Source of the DNA: Cellulomonas pakistanensis
GTDB taxonomy: Bacteria; Actinomycetota; Actinomycetes; Actinomycetales; Cellulomonadaceae
Length of the DNA: 64,000 bases
Direction of reading: 5' to 3'
Assembly (NCBI RefSeq): GCF_016862755.1
Contig: NZ_BONO01000018.1
Location: 1-64,000 of the forward strand
Shown: positions 34,691-44,083 of the stretch, piece after piece
Layout of the letters: each line of letters starts with the position of its first letter
How positions within the stretch are numbered: position 1 is the first letter of the stretch
Made by a program: the position numbers and the translations under genes
The notes under the pieces: generated by a model
Databases searched by the model: none
Told to the model about the DNA's origin: nothing
What the model saw: the letters and a program-made list of their open reading frames with translations, nothing else

Positions 34691-35647
34691 GTGCGCGCGG
34701 CACTGCTGCGGATCGGCGCCCTGCTGATCTCCCTCGTCCTGGCGAGCGTCGTCGTGTTCGTCGTCCTCCGGCTGCTGCCGGGCGACGCCGCGGGCGCGAC
34801 CCTCGGCGTGGGCACCACCACGGACCAGCTCGACCAGCTCCGCTCCGAGCTCGGGACCGACCAGCCGGTGGTGACGCAGTACGTGCAGTGGCTCGGCCAG
34901 GTCGTCCGCGGGGACCTCGGCACGTCCTTCGTGTCGAGGCTCGCCGTGGCCGACCTCATCACCCAGAAGCTGCCCATCACGGTGCCGCTCAGCCTGTCCG
35001 CGTTCGTCCTGGCCGTGCTCGTGTCGGTGCCCCTCGGCGTGATCGCCGCGGTGCACCGGCGCGGGCCGGTCGGGGTCGCGGTGTCGGCGGTGTCCCAGCT
35101 CGGCGTCGCGGTGCCGGTGTTCTGGGTGGGCGTGCTGCTGGTGCTCGTCCTCGCCCTGCAGGCGCGCTGGCTGCCGGCCGGCGGGTTCCCCCGCACCGGC
35201 TGGGACGACCCGGCGGCCGCGGTCCGGTCGCTGGTGCTGCCGGTCGTCACCGTGGCGATCGCGATGTCGGCGGTCATGGTCCGATACGTGCGGTCCGCGA
35301 CCCTCGACGTGCTGGACCAGGACTACCTGCGCACCGCCCGGTCCCTCGGCTACGGCCGCTGGCACGCGCTGGCCCGGCACGGCCTGCGCAACGCGGCGGT
35401 GCCCGTCGTGTCGATCCTCGGCATCGAGCTGGCGACCTCGCTGCTCGGCGCCGTGGTGATCGAGAACGTGTTCGCGCTGCCCGGGCTGGGCACGCTGCTG
35501 CTCGACTCGGTGACCTCCCGCGACCTGCCGGTCGTGCAGGCGCTCGTCCTCGGGCTCACGGCGGTCGTGCTGATCATGAACGCGCTGGTCGACCTCGGGC
35601 AGCGCGCGATCGACCCGCGGCTGCGAGCGAAGGAGGTCGCGGCGTGA
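34691..35647 (+). CDS. ABC transporter permease, DppB type
   Basis: The 318-residue inner-membrane permease has about six helices, the N-terminal LRLLPGDAAG and the coupling loop DYLRTARSLGYGRWHALARH followed by GLRNAAVP. It begins 4 nt after the substrate-binding gene and overlaps the next permease by GTGA. Confidence 0.93.
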   Translation: MRAALLRIGALLISLVLASVVVFVVLRLLPGDAAGATLGVGTTTDQLDQLRSELGTDQPVVTQYVQWLGQVVRGDLGTSFVSRLAVADLITQKLPITVPLSLSAFVLAVLVSVPLGVIAAVHRRGPVGVAVSAVSQLGVAVPVFWVGVLLVLVLALQARWLPAGGFPRTGWDDPAAAVRSLVLPVVTVAIAMSAVMVRYVRSATLDVLDQDYLRTARSLGYGRWHALARHGLRNAAVPVVSILGIELATSLLGAVVIENVFALPGLGTLLLDSVTSRDLPVVQALVLGLTAVVLIMNALVDLGQRAIDPRLRAKEVAA

Positions 35648-36564
35648 CCGGCGAGCTGACCACCACGACCCCCGTGGCGCGGGGCGTCGACGCGCCCGCG
35701 GCCGCCCCGGGGACGCCGGGCGGGTCCGGGGGCCGGGCCCGCGGCGCCCGGCGGCTGCCGCCGTCGCTCGTCGTCGGCGCCGTCCTGGTCGGCCTGGTCG
35801 CCGTCGTCGGCCTCGTGTCCCTGGTCTGGACCCCCTACGCGCTCGACGACACCGGCACCGGCGAGCGGCTCGCCGGCCCGAGCGCGGCGCACTGGGGCGG
35901 CACCGACCGCCTCGGCCGCGACCTGCTGAGCCAGCTGATGACCGGCGCGGGCAACGCGCTGGTCGTCGCCGCCGCGTCCATGCTGGTCGCCGGCGTGCTC
36001 GGCGTCGCGGTCGGCGTGCTGGCCGGCGCCACCCGGCGCTGGGTCGACGTCACGCTGCTGTCGGGCGTCGACCTGCTCATCGCCTTCCCCACGCTGCTGC
36101 TCGCGATGCTCATCGTGACGGTGCGCGGCGCCTCGCTGTCGTCGGCGATCTGGGCCATCGGCATCTCCGGGGCCGCCGTCATCGCCCGGGTCACCCGGGT
36201 CAACGTCGCGCGCGTGCTGCGCGAGGACTACGTCACCGCCGCGCACGCCGCGGGCACCGGCTGGTGGGGCGTCGTGCTGCGGCACGTCGTGCCGAACGTC
36301 TGGCCGACCCTGCTCGTGCAGCTCATGCTGCTCGGCGGCGGCGCCGTGCTCGCCGAGGCGTCGCTGTCCTACCTGGGCCTCGGCGCCCCGCCGCCCAACG
36401 CGTCCTGGGGCCGCCTGCTCCAGGAGGCGCAGTCGACGATGCTCGTGCAGCCGTGGGGCGCGATCCTGCCCGGCCTCGCGATCGTCGTGGCGGTGCTCGG
36501 CCTCAACCTGCTCGGCGACGGCATCCGCGAGCGCACCGATCCGAACCTGCGAGGTGACCGATGA
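35644..36564 (+). CDS. ABC transporter permease, DppC type
   Basis: The 306-residue second permease has HWGGTDRLGRDLLSQLMTGA after the first helix, and DYVTAAHAAGTGWWGVVLRH with VVPNVWPTLLVQ as the ATPase-coupling loop. It ends with LLGDGIRERTDPNLRG. The N terminus carries about 40 Pro/Gly/Ala-rich residues. Both ends overlap neighbouring genes by 4 nt. Confidence 0.93.
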   Translation: MTGELTTTTPVARGVDAPAAAPGTPGGSGGRARGARRLPPSLVVGAVLVGLVAVVGLVSLVWTPYALDDTGTGERLAGPSAAHWGGTDRLGRDLLSQLMTGAGNALVVAAASMLVAGVLGVAVGVLAGATRRWVDVTLLSGVDLLIAFPTLLLAMLIVTVRGASLSSAIWAIGISGAAVIARVTRVNVARVLREDYVTAAHAAGTGWWGVVLRHVVPNVWPTLLVQLMLLGGGAVLAEASLSYLGLGAPPPNASWGRLLQEAQSTMLVQPWGAILPGLAIVVAVLGLNLLGDGIRERTDPNLRGDR

Positions 36565-37424
36565 GCGCGCTGCTCGAGGTCCAGGACCTGACCGTCACCA
36601 CCTCGACCGGGCGCCGCATCCTCGACGGGGTGTCGTGGTCGCTCGACGCGGGCGGGCGGCTCGGCGTCGTCGGCGAGTCGGGCTCCGGCAAGTCGATGAC
36701 CGCCCTGGCCGTGCTGGGGCTGCTCCCCGACGGGATGCGGGCCACCGGCCGGGTCCTGCTGGACGGCGAGGACCTGCTCGCGCTGCCGCCGCGGCGGCTC
36801 GCGCGGGTCCGGGGCGGCCAGGTCGCGATGGTGTTCCAGGAGCCGCTCACCGCGCTCGACCCGCTCATGACCGTCGGGCGGCAGATCACCGGCCCGCTGC
36901 GCCTGCACCGCGGCCTGCGCGGCGCTGCGGCCCGCGAGGAGGCCGCCCGGCTGGCGCGGCTCGTGCACCTCGACGACACCGAGCGGATCCTCGGCTCCTA
37001 CCCGTGGCAGCTGTCCGGCGGGCAGCGGCAGCGCGTCGCCCTGGCGATGGCGCTGGCCTGCGAGCCGCGGGTGCTGCTGGCCGACGAGCCCACCACCGCG
37101 CTCGACGTCACCGTGCAGGCCGAGGTGCTCGACCTGCTCGACCACCTCGTGGACCGGACCGGCGTCGCGCTGGTGCTCGTCACGCACGACCTGCCCGTGG
37201 TCGCCCGGGTGGCGCGGGACCTGGTCGTCATGCGCGACGGCCGCGTCGTCGAGCACACCTCGGTCGCCGCGGCGCTGGCCGGGGGCGAGGCGGCGTACAC
37301 GCGGGAGCTCGTCGGGGCGGCGCGAGCCGTGACCGGGCTGCCGGGCGGCGGTCCCGCGGCCGGCGCTGCCGGGGTCGCGGCGGCGGCCGCGCGCCGGCCC
37401 GCGCCCGAGGAGGAGACCCGATGA
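36561..37424 (+). CDS. ABC transporter ATPase, DppD type
   Basis: The 287-residue ATPase has Walker A GESGSGKS, the signature LSGGQRQRVALAMAL, Walker [17 protein letters not shown] and the switch His in LVTHDLPVV. The C-terminal oligopeptide-transporter extension is shortened and Ala-rich, without the Cys motif of some family members. It overlaps dppC- and dppF-like genes by ATGA at each end. Confidence 0.93.
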   Translation: MSALLEVQDLTVTTSTGRRILDGVSWSLDAGGRLGVVGESGSGKSMTALAVLGLLPDGMRATGRVLLDGEDLLALPPRRLARVRGGQVAMVFQEPLTALDPLMTVGRQITGPLRLHRGLRGAAAREEAARLARLVHLDDTERILGSYPWQLSGGQRQRVALAMALACEPRVLLADEPTTALDVTVQAEVLDLLDHLVDRTGVALVLVTHDLPVVARVARDLVVMRDGRVVEHTSVAAALAGGEAAYTRELVGAARAVTGLPGGGPAAGAAGVAAAAARRPAPEEETR

Positions 37425-38212
37425 CCGTCCCCACCCCCGCTCCGGCCCCCGCGTCCGCCGCCCCCGTCCTCGAGGCCGTCGACGTGGTGCGCACCTTCGG
37501 CGCGACCCGGGCGCTCGACGGCGTCTCGGTGCGGGTCGAGGCCGGCCGCAGCATCGGGATCGTCGGCGAGTCCGGCTCCGGCAAGTCGACCCTGCTGCGC
37601 CAGCTGCTCGCGCTCGACACCCCCACCTCCGGCGAGGTCCGGTACCGCGGCGAGCCCGTGACGCGGCGGGACCGCGGCCTGCTGCGCCGGCTGCGCGCCG
37701 ACGTCCAGCCGGTGTTCCAGGACCCGCGCTCGTCGCTCGACCCGCGGATGCGGGTGGGCGCCGTGGTCGCCGAGCCGCTGCGCTCGCTGAAGGTCCCGGG
37801 CGACCACCGCGCCCGGGTGGCCGAGGTGCTGGCGTCGGTCGGCCTCGACCCCGACACTGCCGCGCGGTACCCGGCGCAGTTCTCCGGCGGGCAGCGGCAG
37901 CGCATCGCGATCGCCCGGGCGCTCGCGCCGCGGCCGTCGGTGCTGGTCGCCGACGAGCCGGTGTCCGCGCTCGACGTGTCCGTCCGCGGCCAGGTGGTCG
38001 ACCTGCTGCAGCGGCTCGCCGCCGAGCACGGGCTGACGCTCGTGCTGGTGTCGCACGACATCGCGATCGTCGGGCGGCTGTGCGAGCGGACCGTGGTGCT
38101 GCACCACGGCCGGGTCGTCGAGGAGGGCCCGACGGGCGCGCTGCTGGCGGACCCGCAGGAGGCGTACACGCGGCGCCTGCTCGCGGCGGTGCCGCAGCTC
38201 CCGGGGGCCTGA
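37421..38212 (+). CDS. ABC transporter ATPase, DppF type
   Basis: The 263-residue second ATPase has [70 protein letters not shown] and LVSHDIAIV. It closes the five-gene operon. A large palindromic repeat follows 24 nt later. Confidence 0.93.
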   Translation: MTVPTPAPAPASAAPVLEAVDVVRTFGATRALDGVSVRVEAGRSIGIVGESGSGKSTLLRQLLALDTPTSGEVRYRGEPVTRRDRGLLRRLRADVQPVFQDPRSSLDPRMRVGAVVAEPLRSLKVPGDHRARVAEVLASVGLDPDTAARYPAQFSGGQRQRIAIARALAPRPSVLVADEPVSALDVSVRGQVVDLLQRLAAEHGLTLVLVSHDIAIVGRLCERTVVLHHGRVVEEGPTGALLADPQEAYTRRLLAAVPQLPGA

Positions 38213-38236
38213 CCCCTCGGGCCACCGGCCCGTGCG

Positions 38237-38310
38237 CGCCGAGACCCACTGATCCGGGCCAGACCCACGTCCGCGGGCGTGGGTCTCGGTCGGATCAGTG
38301 GGTCTCGGCG
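38237..38310. repeat. Nested palindromic repeat, GAGACCCACTGATCC family copy 1
   Basis: Outer arms 38237-38256 and 38291-38310 are perfectly complementary over 20 bp. Inside them AGACCCACG (38261-38269) pairs with CGTGGGTCT (38278-38286). It lies between the convergent stop codons of the ABC operon and the acyl-CoA oxidase-like gene, where it can act as a bidirectional terminator. A close copy lies at 51345-51418 inside a coding region. Confidence 0.85.
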
Positions 38311-38341
38311 GCCGGCAGCCCGGGCCGCGGCCGGCCCGGCG

Positions 38342-40474
38342 TCAGCGCGCCGGCTTCGGCTCCGGGACCGGCGCCGTCCCCGACGCCCGCGCCGCGCGCT
38401 GCGCCTCCCGCGCCTCCGCCTGCCGCGCGGCCTCCGCCCCCGTCGCGATCTCGGCGCGCACGTGCTCCGGGCCGTACCCGAACGCGTCGACCAGGTCCTG
38501 CGCGTGCGGCCGGAGCCGGAGCAGCAGCCGCTCGATGTAGGACGTGACCGTGCGCGCGCGCCCGGCGGACAGCCGCCCGTTCACCAGGTACCAGGCCAGG
38601 TTCCGCTCGATGACGGTGAGCCCGAACAGGTCGCGCAGCCAGGTCAGCACCTGCCGGGTGCCGGCGTCCGGCACCACGTCGAGCGCGCGGCTGAACGCCT
38701 CCCACTGCAGCAGCTCGGCGTGCGCGCGGGCGGCCTCGACGAGCTCGTGCTGGTGGGCGTCGAACAGCTCGGCGGCGACCTCCGGCGTGGCGCGGCGGGC
38801 GGGCCGCAGGGCCTGGGCGAGCTCGGCCACCATCGTCGCGACGCGGTCGGCGAGCAGGTCCCGCTGGGCGTCCGGGTCGCGGAGCTGGCCCGCCGAGCGG
38901 CGCGCGTCGCCCGCGTCGACCAGCGTCTGCACCGCGCGGGCCAGCGGCATCCGGTGCAGCGCGGCGTCCGCGGCCTTGCCCGCGACGAGCCGCGCCATCA
39001 CGGCCGGGTCGCCGCCGACCTGGGACGCGTACCGGGCGAGCAGCCGCTTGCCGACGAGCTGGTACAGCACGGTGTTGTCGCCCTCGAACGTCACGTACAC
39101 GTCGAGGTCGGCCCGCAGGGAGGTGAGCCGGTTCGCGGTGAGGAAGCCCGCGCCGCCGCACGCCTCGCGGCAGGTCTGCAGCGTCCGCAGCGCGTGCCAG
39201 GTCGACGTCGGCTTGAGCGCCGCGGCGAGGGTCTCGAGCTCCTCGCGCGAGTCGGGGGTGTCGTCGCGGCCGGAGAACACGTCGTCGAACGCGGCGAGCA
39301 GGTGCTCGTGCGCGAACGTCGCCGCGTACGTCTCGGCGAGCAGGGGCAGCAGCCGGCGGCGGTGCTCGCCGTAGTCGAGCAGCACGACCTCGTCGGTCGG
39401 CGAGGCGCCCGCGAACTGCCGGCGCTGGTTGCCGTACGTCACCGCGACCACCAGGCCGAGCTTCGCCGCGTTGACCGCGGCGCCGTCGAGCGACACGCGG
39501 CCCTGCACCAGGGTGCCGAGCATGGTGAAGAACCGCCGGCCGGGGCTCGCGATCGGCGAGGAGTAGGTGCCGTCCGGCGCGACGGAGCCGTACCGGTCGA
39601 GCAGGTCGGCACGCGGCACCCGCACGTGGTCGAACCAGAGGCGGCCGTTGTCGATCCCGTTGAGCCCGCCCTTCAGCCCGTCGTCCTCGCCGCCGACGCC
39701 CGGGAGGAACTCCCCGGTCGCGGCGTCGCGGATCGGTACGTGGAACGCGTGCACGCCGTGGTCGACCGGCCGCGGGTCGTCCGGTCCCTGGGTGACGAGC
39801 TGGGCGAACACCACCGCGGCGGTGCCGTGCTGGCCGGCGTTGCCGAGGTAGTCCTTCCACGCCGCCCGGAACGGCGTGTGGATGACGAACTCCTCGGTCG
39901 CCGGGTCGTAGGTCGCGGTGGTGCCGATGCTGGCGACGTCCGAGCCGTGGCCGGTCTCCGTCATCGCGAAGGCGCCCGGGACGTCGACCGACATCGCGCC
40001 GGGCAGCAGGCGGTCGTGGTGCCGCTCCGTGCCGAGGTGCAGGATCGCCGAGGCGTACAGGCCCCACTGCACCCCGGCCTTGATCTGCAACGACGGGTCG
40101 GCGGCGACGAGCTCCTCGAACCGGGCCAGGCTGCCGCCGTGGTCGTCGGCGCCGCCGAGCCGCTCCGGGAAGGCGCGCAGCACCTCGCCCTCGCGCGCGA
40201 GGGTCCGGAGCTGGTCGAGCACCCGGGCGCGGTGCTCCGGCACGGTCAGCCCCTCGACGCGCTGGAACCGCGGCTGGGCGACCACGTCGCGCGCGCCCCG
40301 GCGCAGGTCGGCGTACCGGCCGAGCAGCACGTCGGTCAGCCGGTCCACGTCGACGCGGGGGTCGGCGGACGTGCGCCCGCGCGCGTGCCCGGCGCCGGTG
40401 GGCCGGACGGTCGCGGTCGGGGTCGTCACCGCCGGGCCGGGGGTGGTGGCCGGGGTCGGTGCGGTCGTGGTCAT
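38342..40474 (-). CDS. Acyl-CoA oxidase/dehydrogenase-like flavoenzyme
   Basis: The 710-residue protein belongs to the FAD-dependent acyl-CoA dehydrogenase/oxidase superfamily. FAMTETGHGSDVASIGTTAT and TFEGDNTVLYQLVGKRLL (FAD and catalytic-base region) are closest to the acyl-CoA oxidase branch. It also has the long C-terminal helical domain of about 200 residues found there. It should catalyse the first oxidation of fatty acyl-CoA. It lies next to a TetR regulator and divergent thiolase, FabG and MaoC genes. In the similar Mycobacterium locus the acyl-CoA dehydrogenase is FadE5, which is shorter. The first 40 residues are Thr/Pro/Ala-rich. Confidence 0.88.
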   Translation of the reverse strand: MTTTAPTPATTPGPAVTTPTATVRPTGAGHARGRTSADPRVDVDRLTDVLLGRYADLRRGARDVVAQPRFQRVEGLTVPEHRARVLDQLRTLAREGEVLRAFPERLGGADDHGGSLARFEELVAADPSLQIKAGVQWGLYASAILHLGTERHHDRLLPGAMSVDVPGAFAMTETGHGSDVASIGTTATYDPATEEFVIHTPFRAAWKDYLGNAGQHGTAAVVFAQLVTQGPDDPRPVDHGVHAFHVPIRDAATGEFLPGVGGEDDGLKGGLNGIDNGRLWFDHVRVPRADLLDRYGSVAPDGTYSSPIASPGRRFFTMLGTLVQGRVSLDGAAVNAAKLGLVVAVTYGNQRRQFAGASPTDEVVLLDYGEHRRRLLPLLAETYAATFAHEHLLAAFDDVFSGRDDTPDSREELETLAAALKPTSTWHALRTLQTCREACGGAGFLTANRLTSLRADLDVYVTFEGDNTVLYQLVGKRLLARYASQVGGDPAVMARLVAGKAADAALHRMPLARAVQTLVDAGDARRSAGQLRDPDAQRDLLADRVATMVAELAQALRPARRATPEVAAELFDAHQHELVEAARAHAELLQWEAFSRALDVVPDAGTRQVLTWLRDLFGLTVIERNLAWYLVNGRLSAGRARTVTSYIERLLLRLRPHAQDLVDAFGYGPEHVRAEIATGAEAARQAEAREAQRAARASGTAPVPEPKPAR

Positions 40475-40526
40475 GCGGACTCCCTCGGTCGGTACGTCGT
40501 CGTCGACGCACGGTGCGGGTGGTGCC

Positions 40527-41240
40527 TCAGTCGTGCGGGTCGTGCCTGTCGTGCTGCTCGTGCCTGTCGTGCTCGTCGGGCGCGGCGGCGGGTCGCGCCG
40601 CCTGCTCGCGGGTGCGCACGCCGACCGGGCCGGCCCACAGCCAGGCGGCGACGCGGGTGGCGACGTCCTCGCGGTCGGCCCCGGGGGCGCCCGCCTCGGC
40701 GAGCCAGCGCTCCCCCGCCCCGCGGACGAACCCGACGGCGCCGGCGGCCCACAGCCGCGTCCAGCCGGCGTCGTCGCCGGACGCCGCGCCCGGGCCGAGC
40801 GCGCGCACGAACGGCGCGGCGACCAGCTCGGTCACGGACTCGAGGAAGTGGCCGACCGAGCCGCCGCGGGTCACGAACGCGTACACGTGCGGCGACGACT
40901 CGATCATCGACAGGTAGGTGTCGACCATCCCGCGCAGGGCGTCCCGAGGGCCGGTCGCCCCCGCCGCGGCGGCGTCGAGCGCGTCCCGGATGTCGGTGAC
41001 CACGGCGGCGGCGACCGCGAGCTGCAGGCCGTCCTTGTCCGTGAAGTACCGGTACACGATCGACTTGGAGGTACCCGCCGCGGCCGCGATGTCGTCCATC
41101 GACACGTCCGGCCCGCCGTGGTGCACCACCCGGCGGGCGACGCGCACGAGCTCGGCGCGGCGGGCCTCGCGGTGGTCCTCCCAGCGCGTGGACCGGCCGT
41201 CGTCCGTCGCCGTCGACGGGGCTCGGGTGATCGGGCTCAC
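40527..41240 (-). CDS. TetR-family regulator of the fatty-acid module
   Basis: The 237-residue repressor has a TetR DNA-binding domain: VSMDDIAAAAGTSKSIVYRY with FTDKDGL. An all-helical ligand-binding domain follows, and the protein ends in an unusual His/Asp-rich tail (DEHDRHEQHDRHDPHD) encoded by a short tandem repeat near 40541-40575. GTG 41240 was chosen; no ribosome site is evident. The start codon lies inside an 11-bp-arm inverted repeat (41236-41267) shared with the divergent thiolase promoter, which points to autoregulation and control of the beta-oxidation genes. The inducer is probably an acyl-CoA, by family analogy. Confidence 0.85.
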   Translation of the reverse strand: MSPITRAPSTATDDGRSTRWEDHREARRAELVRVARRVVHHGGPDVSMDDIAAAAGTSKSIVYRYFTDKDGLQLAVAAAVVTDIRDALDAAAAGATGPRDALRGMVDTYLSMIESSPHVYAFVTRGGSVGHFLESVTELVAAPFVRALGPGAASGDDAGWTRLWAAGAVGFVRGAGERWLAEAGAPGADREDVATRVAAWLWAGPVGVRTREQAARPAAAPDEHDRHEQHDRHDPHD

Positions 41241-41267
41241 AGAACCGACGGTATCAGGTACTGTGAG
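41236..41267. promoter_or_regulatory. Putative TetR operator between tetR and thiolase genes
   Basis: CTCACAGAACC (41236-41246) and GGTACTGTGAG (41257-41267) are inverted with one mismatch around a 10-nt centre. The site overlaps the TetR start codon and lies about 100 bp before the thiolase ATG. Confidence 0.65.
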
Positions 41268-41369
41268 TTTCGGGCACCGTTGCGACAAGGGACCGAGGTC
41301 CCGACTTCGGACGCGACGGCCAGCACCGACCGGCACCACCCTGATCGACGACGATGCGGGAGGACCCCG

Positions 41370-42719
41370 ATGGCAGCCACACCCAGCTCACCCCCGGCAC
41401 CCACGACCGGCGCTCCCCGCGCCGTGGTGGTCGGCGGCAACCGGATCCCGTTCGCGCGGGCCGGCGGGCCGTACGCCCGGGTGAGCAACCTCGACATGCT
41501 CACGGCCGCGCTCGACGGGCTCGTCGCCCGGTTCGGGCTGCAGGACGAGGTCCTGGGCGAGGTCGTCGCGGGCGCGGTGCTCAAGCACAGCCGCGACTTC
41601 AACCTGACCCGGGAGGCGGTGCTCGGCTCGCCGCTGTCCGCCCGCACCCCGGCGTACGACCTGCAGCAGGCCTGCGCGACCGGGCTGGAGGCGGTCGTGT
41701 CGATCGCCAACAAGATCCGGCTCGGCCAGGTCGAGTCCGGCGTGGCCGGGGGCGTCGACTCCGCGTCCGACGTGCCGATCGCGGTCAGCGAGGGCCTGCG
41801 CCGGACCCTGCTCACGCTCTCGCGGGCCAGGACGGTCCCGCAGCGGCTGAAGGCCGCCGCGGCGCTCCGGCCCGGCGACCTCAAGCCCGCCACGCCGCGC
41901 ACCGACGAGCCGCGCACCGGCCTGTCGATGGGCGAGCACCAGGCGTTCACCACCGCGCAGTGGGGCATCTCCCGCCAGGCGCAGGACGAGATCGCGTTCG
42001 CCAGCCACCAGCGGCTCGCCGCCGCGTACGAGGCCGGGTTCTTCGACGACCTGGTGACGCCGTACCGCGGGCTGGTGCGCGACCAGAACCTGCGCGCCGA
42101 CACCTCGCTGGAGAAGCTCGGGAAGCTCAAGCCGGTGTTCGGCACCCGGCTCGACACCCCGGCGACGATGACGGCCGGCAACTCGACCCCGCTGACCGAC
42201 GGCGCGTCCACGGTGCTGCTGGCCTCGGAGGGCTGGGCCCAGGCGCGCGGACTCACCCCGCTCGCCGCGGTGGTCGACGCCGAGACCGCCGCCGTCGACT
42301 TCGTGCACGGCGAGGACGGCCTGCTCATGGCGCCGGTGTACGCGGTGCCGCGGCTGCTCGCCCGGCAGGGGCTCGGCCTCGGCGACCTCGACTACGTGGA
42401 GATCCACGAGGCGTTCGCGTCCACCGTGCTCACCACGCTCGCCGCGTGGGAGGACAAGGAGTTCTGCCTGTCCCGGCTCGGCCTGGACGACGCGCTCGGC
42501 ACCGTCGACCGCGAGCGCCTCAACGTGCACGGGTCGTCGCTCGCGGCGGGGCACCCGTTCGCCGCGACCGGCGGCCGGATCGTCGCGTCCGTCGCCAAGA
42601 CCCTGCACCGGCGCCGCGCCGAGCTGCTCGCCGCCGGCGAGGACCGGCCGGTCCGCGCGCTGGTGTCCGTGTGCGCCGCCGGCGGGCTCGGCGTCGCGGC
42701 GATCCTGGAGGCGGTGTGA
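41370..42719 (+). CDS. Acetyl-CoA C-acyltransferase (thiolase)
   Basis: The 449-residue thiolase catalyses the last step of beta-oxidation or its reversal. Catalytic residues are in DLQQACATGLEAVVSIANK (nucleophile Cys), AAGHPFAATGGR (His) and SVCAAGGLGVAAI (second Cys). It resembles FadA2/FadI-type thiolases. GGGAGGACCCCG precedes the ATG. Its stop codon overlaps the next ATG by one base (TGATG). By synteny it corresponds to fadA2 of the mycobacterial htdX-fabG4-fadA2 locus. Confidence 0.93.
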   Translation: MAATPSSPPAPTTGAPRAVVVGGNRIPFARAGGPYARVSNLDMLTAALDGLVARFGLQDEVLGEVVAGAVLKHSRDFNLTREAVLGSPLSARTPAYDLQQACATGLEAVVSIANKIRLGQVESGVAGGVDSASDVPIAVSEGLRRTLLTLSRARTVPQRLKAAAALRPGDLKPATPRTDEPRTGLSMGEHQAFTTAQWGISRQAQDEIAFASHQRLAAAYEAGFFDDLVTPYRGLVRDQNLRADTSLEKLGKLKPVFGTRLDTPATMTAGNSTPLTDGASTVLLASEGWAQARGLTPLAAVVDAETAAVDFVHGEDGLLMAPVYAVPRLLARQGLGLGDLDYVEIHEAFASTVLTTLAAWEDKEFCLSRLGLDDALGTVDRERLNVHGSSLAAGHPFAATGGRIVASVAKTLHRRRAELLAAGEDRPVRALVSVCAAGGLGVAAILEAV

Positions 42720-44083
42720 TGGGAGGCGACACCTACCTCGACCTGGTCAACAGCGGGTTCACCGCCAAGGTCGCGAAGCAGCTCGGCCTGCCCCGGCCCG
42801 CGCGGCTCCGCCGGTACCGCGCCGGCGCCCCGCTCGTCGACGGGCCGGTGCTGGTGCTCGGCGAGGGCGGCGACGCCGACACGCTCGCGCAGTTCCTGTC
42901 CGGCACCTCCCCCGAGCACAAGGGCTGGGACCTGGACGTCCGCCGGCACGCCGGCGAGGGCACCCGGTTCGCGGCCGTCGTGCTCGCACTGACCGACGTG
43001 GCGCACCCGCGGGACCTGGCCGAACCGCTGCTGACGCTGGCGCCGGTGCTCAGGACGCTCGCGCCGGGCGGCCGGGTCGTCACGGTGTCCCGCGCTCCGT
43101 CCCCCGACCAGGCGCCCGCGCTCGCCGCCGCGCGCCAGGGCGTCGACGGGGCCCTGCGGTCGATCGCCAAGGAGCTGCGCGCCGGGGCGACCGGCAACGG
43201 CGTGGTCCTGGCCGACGACGTGCCGGTCACCGCGCCCGCCGTGCTCGGCGCGCTCCGGTTCCTGCTCTCCGCCCGGTCGGCGTACGTCGACGGTCAGCTG
43301 CTGCCGGTCGACTCCGCCGCCGGCGCGCTGCCCGCGGACTGGGAGCGGCCGCTCGAGGGCCGGGTCGCCGTGGTGACAGGCGCGGCGCGCGGCATCGGCG
43401 AGGCCATCGCGACCACGCTCGCGCGGGACGGCGCCACGGTCGTGGCCGTCGACGTCCCCGCCGCGGGCGAGGCGCTGGCCGCGGTCGCCAACCGGGTGCG
43501 CGGCACCGCGCTGCAGCTCGACGTCACGGCCGACGACGCCGGGGGCCGCATCCTCGAGCACGCGCTCGGGCGGCACGGGCGGCTCGACGTCATGGTGCAC
43601 AACGCGGGCATCACGCGCGACAAGCTGCTCGCCAACATGACGCCCGACCGGTGGGAGTCCGTGATCGCGGTGAACATCGCGGCGCAGCTCCGGATCAACG
43701 AGGCGCTGCTGACCTCCGGCGACTTCACCGACGCCCCGCGGATCGTGTCGCTGGCGTCGACCTCCGGGATCGCGGGCAACCGCGGGCAGTCGAACTACGC
43801 CGCGTCGAAGGGCGGGGTCATCGGCATGGTGCAGGCGACCGCGCCGCTGCTCGCCGCGTTCGGCGGCACCGCCAACGCCGTCGCCCCCGGGTTCATCGAG
43901 ACCGAGATGACCGCGCGGATGCCGGCGGTCACCCGGCAGGTGGCGCGGCGGCTGTCGTCGCTGCAGCAGGGCGGGCTGCCGGTCGACGTCGCCGAGGCCG
44001 TGGCGTTCCTCGCGTCGCCGCAGGCCGGCGGGGTCGTCGGGCAGGTGCTGCGGGTGTGCGGGCAGAGCATGGTGGGCCGGTGA
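42719..44083 (+). CDS. High-molecular-weight 3-oxoacyl reductase (FabG4 type)
   Basis: The 454-residue protein has a flavodoxin-like N-terminal domain (about 1-205) fused to a short-chain dehydrogenase/reductase domain (about 208-454) with VVTGAARGIGEA, VHNAGITRDKLL and the catalytic SNYAASKGGV. The length matches mycobacterial FabG4, an NADH-dependent beta-ketoacyl-CoA reductase. It sits between thiolase and MaoC genes in one operon, consistent with C4-or-longer acyl-CoA interconversion. Confidence 0.92.
   Translation: MGGDTYLDLVNSGFTAKVAKQLGLPRPARLRRYRAGAPLVDGPVLVLGEGGDADTLAQFLSGTSPEHKGWDLDVRRHAGEGTRFAAVVLALTDVAHPRDLAEPLLTLAPVLRTLAPGGRVVTVSRAPSPDQAPALAAARQGVDGALRSIAKELRAGATGNGVVLADDVPVTAPAVLGALRFLLSARSAYVDGQLLPVDSAAGALPADWERPLEGRVAVVTGAARGIGEAIATTLARDGATVVAVDVPAAGEALAAVANRVRGTALQLDVTADDAGGRILEHALGRHGRLDVMVHNAGITRDKLLANMTPDRWESVIAVNIAAQLRINEALLTSGDFTDAPRIVSLASTSGIAGNRGQSNYAASKGGVIGMVQATAPLLAAFGGTANAVAPGFIETEMTARMPAVTRQVARRLSSLQQGGLPVDVAEAVAFLASPQAGGVVGQVLRVCGQSMVGR

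Noticed and set aside
42719-44083. Frameshift or fusion artefact in the FabG-type gene because of the non-SDR N-terminal half
   Set aside because: The length and two-domain layout equal those of mycobacterial FabG4, a genuine high-molecular-weight family.
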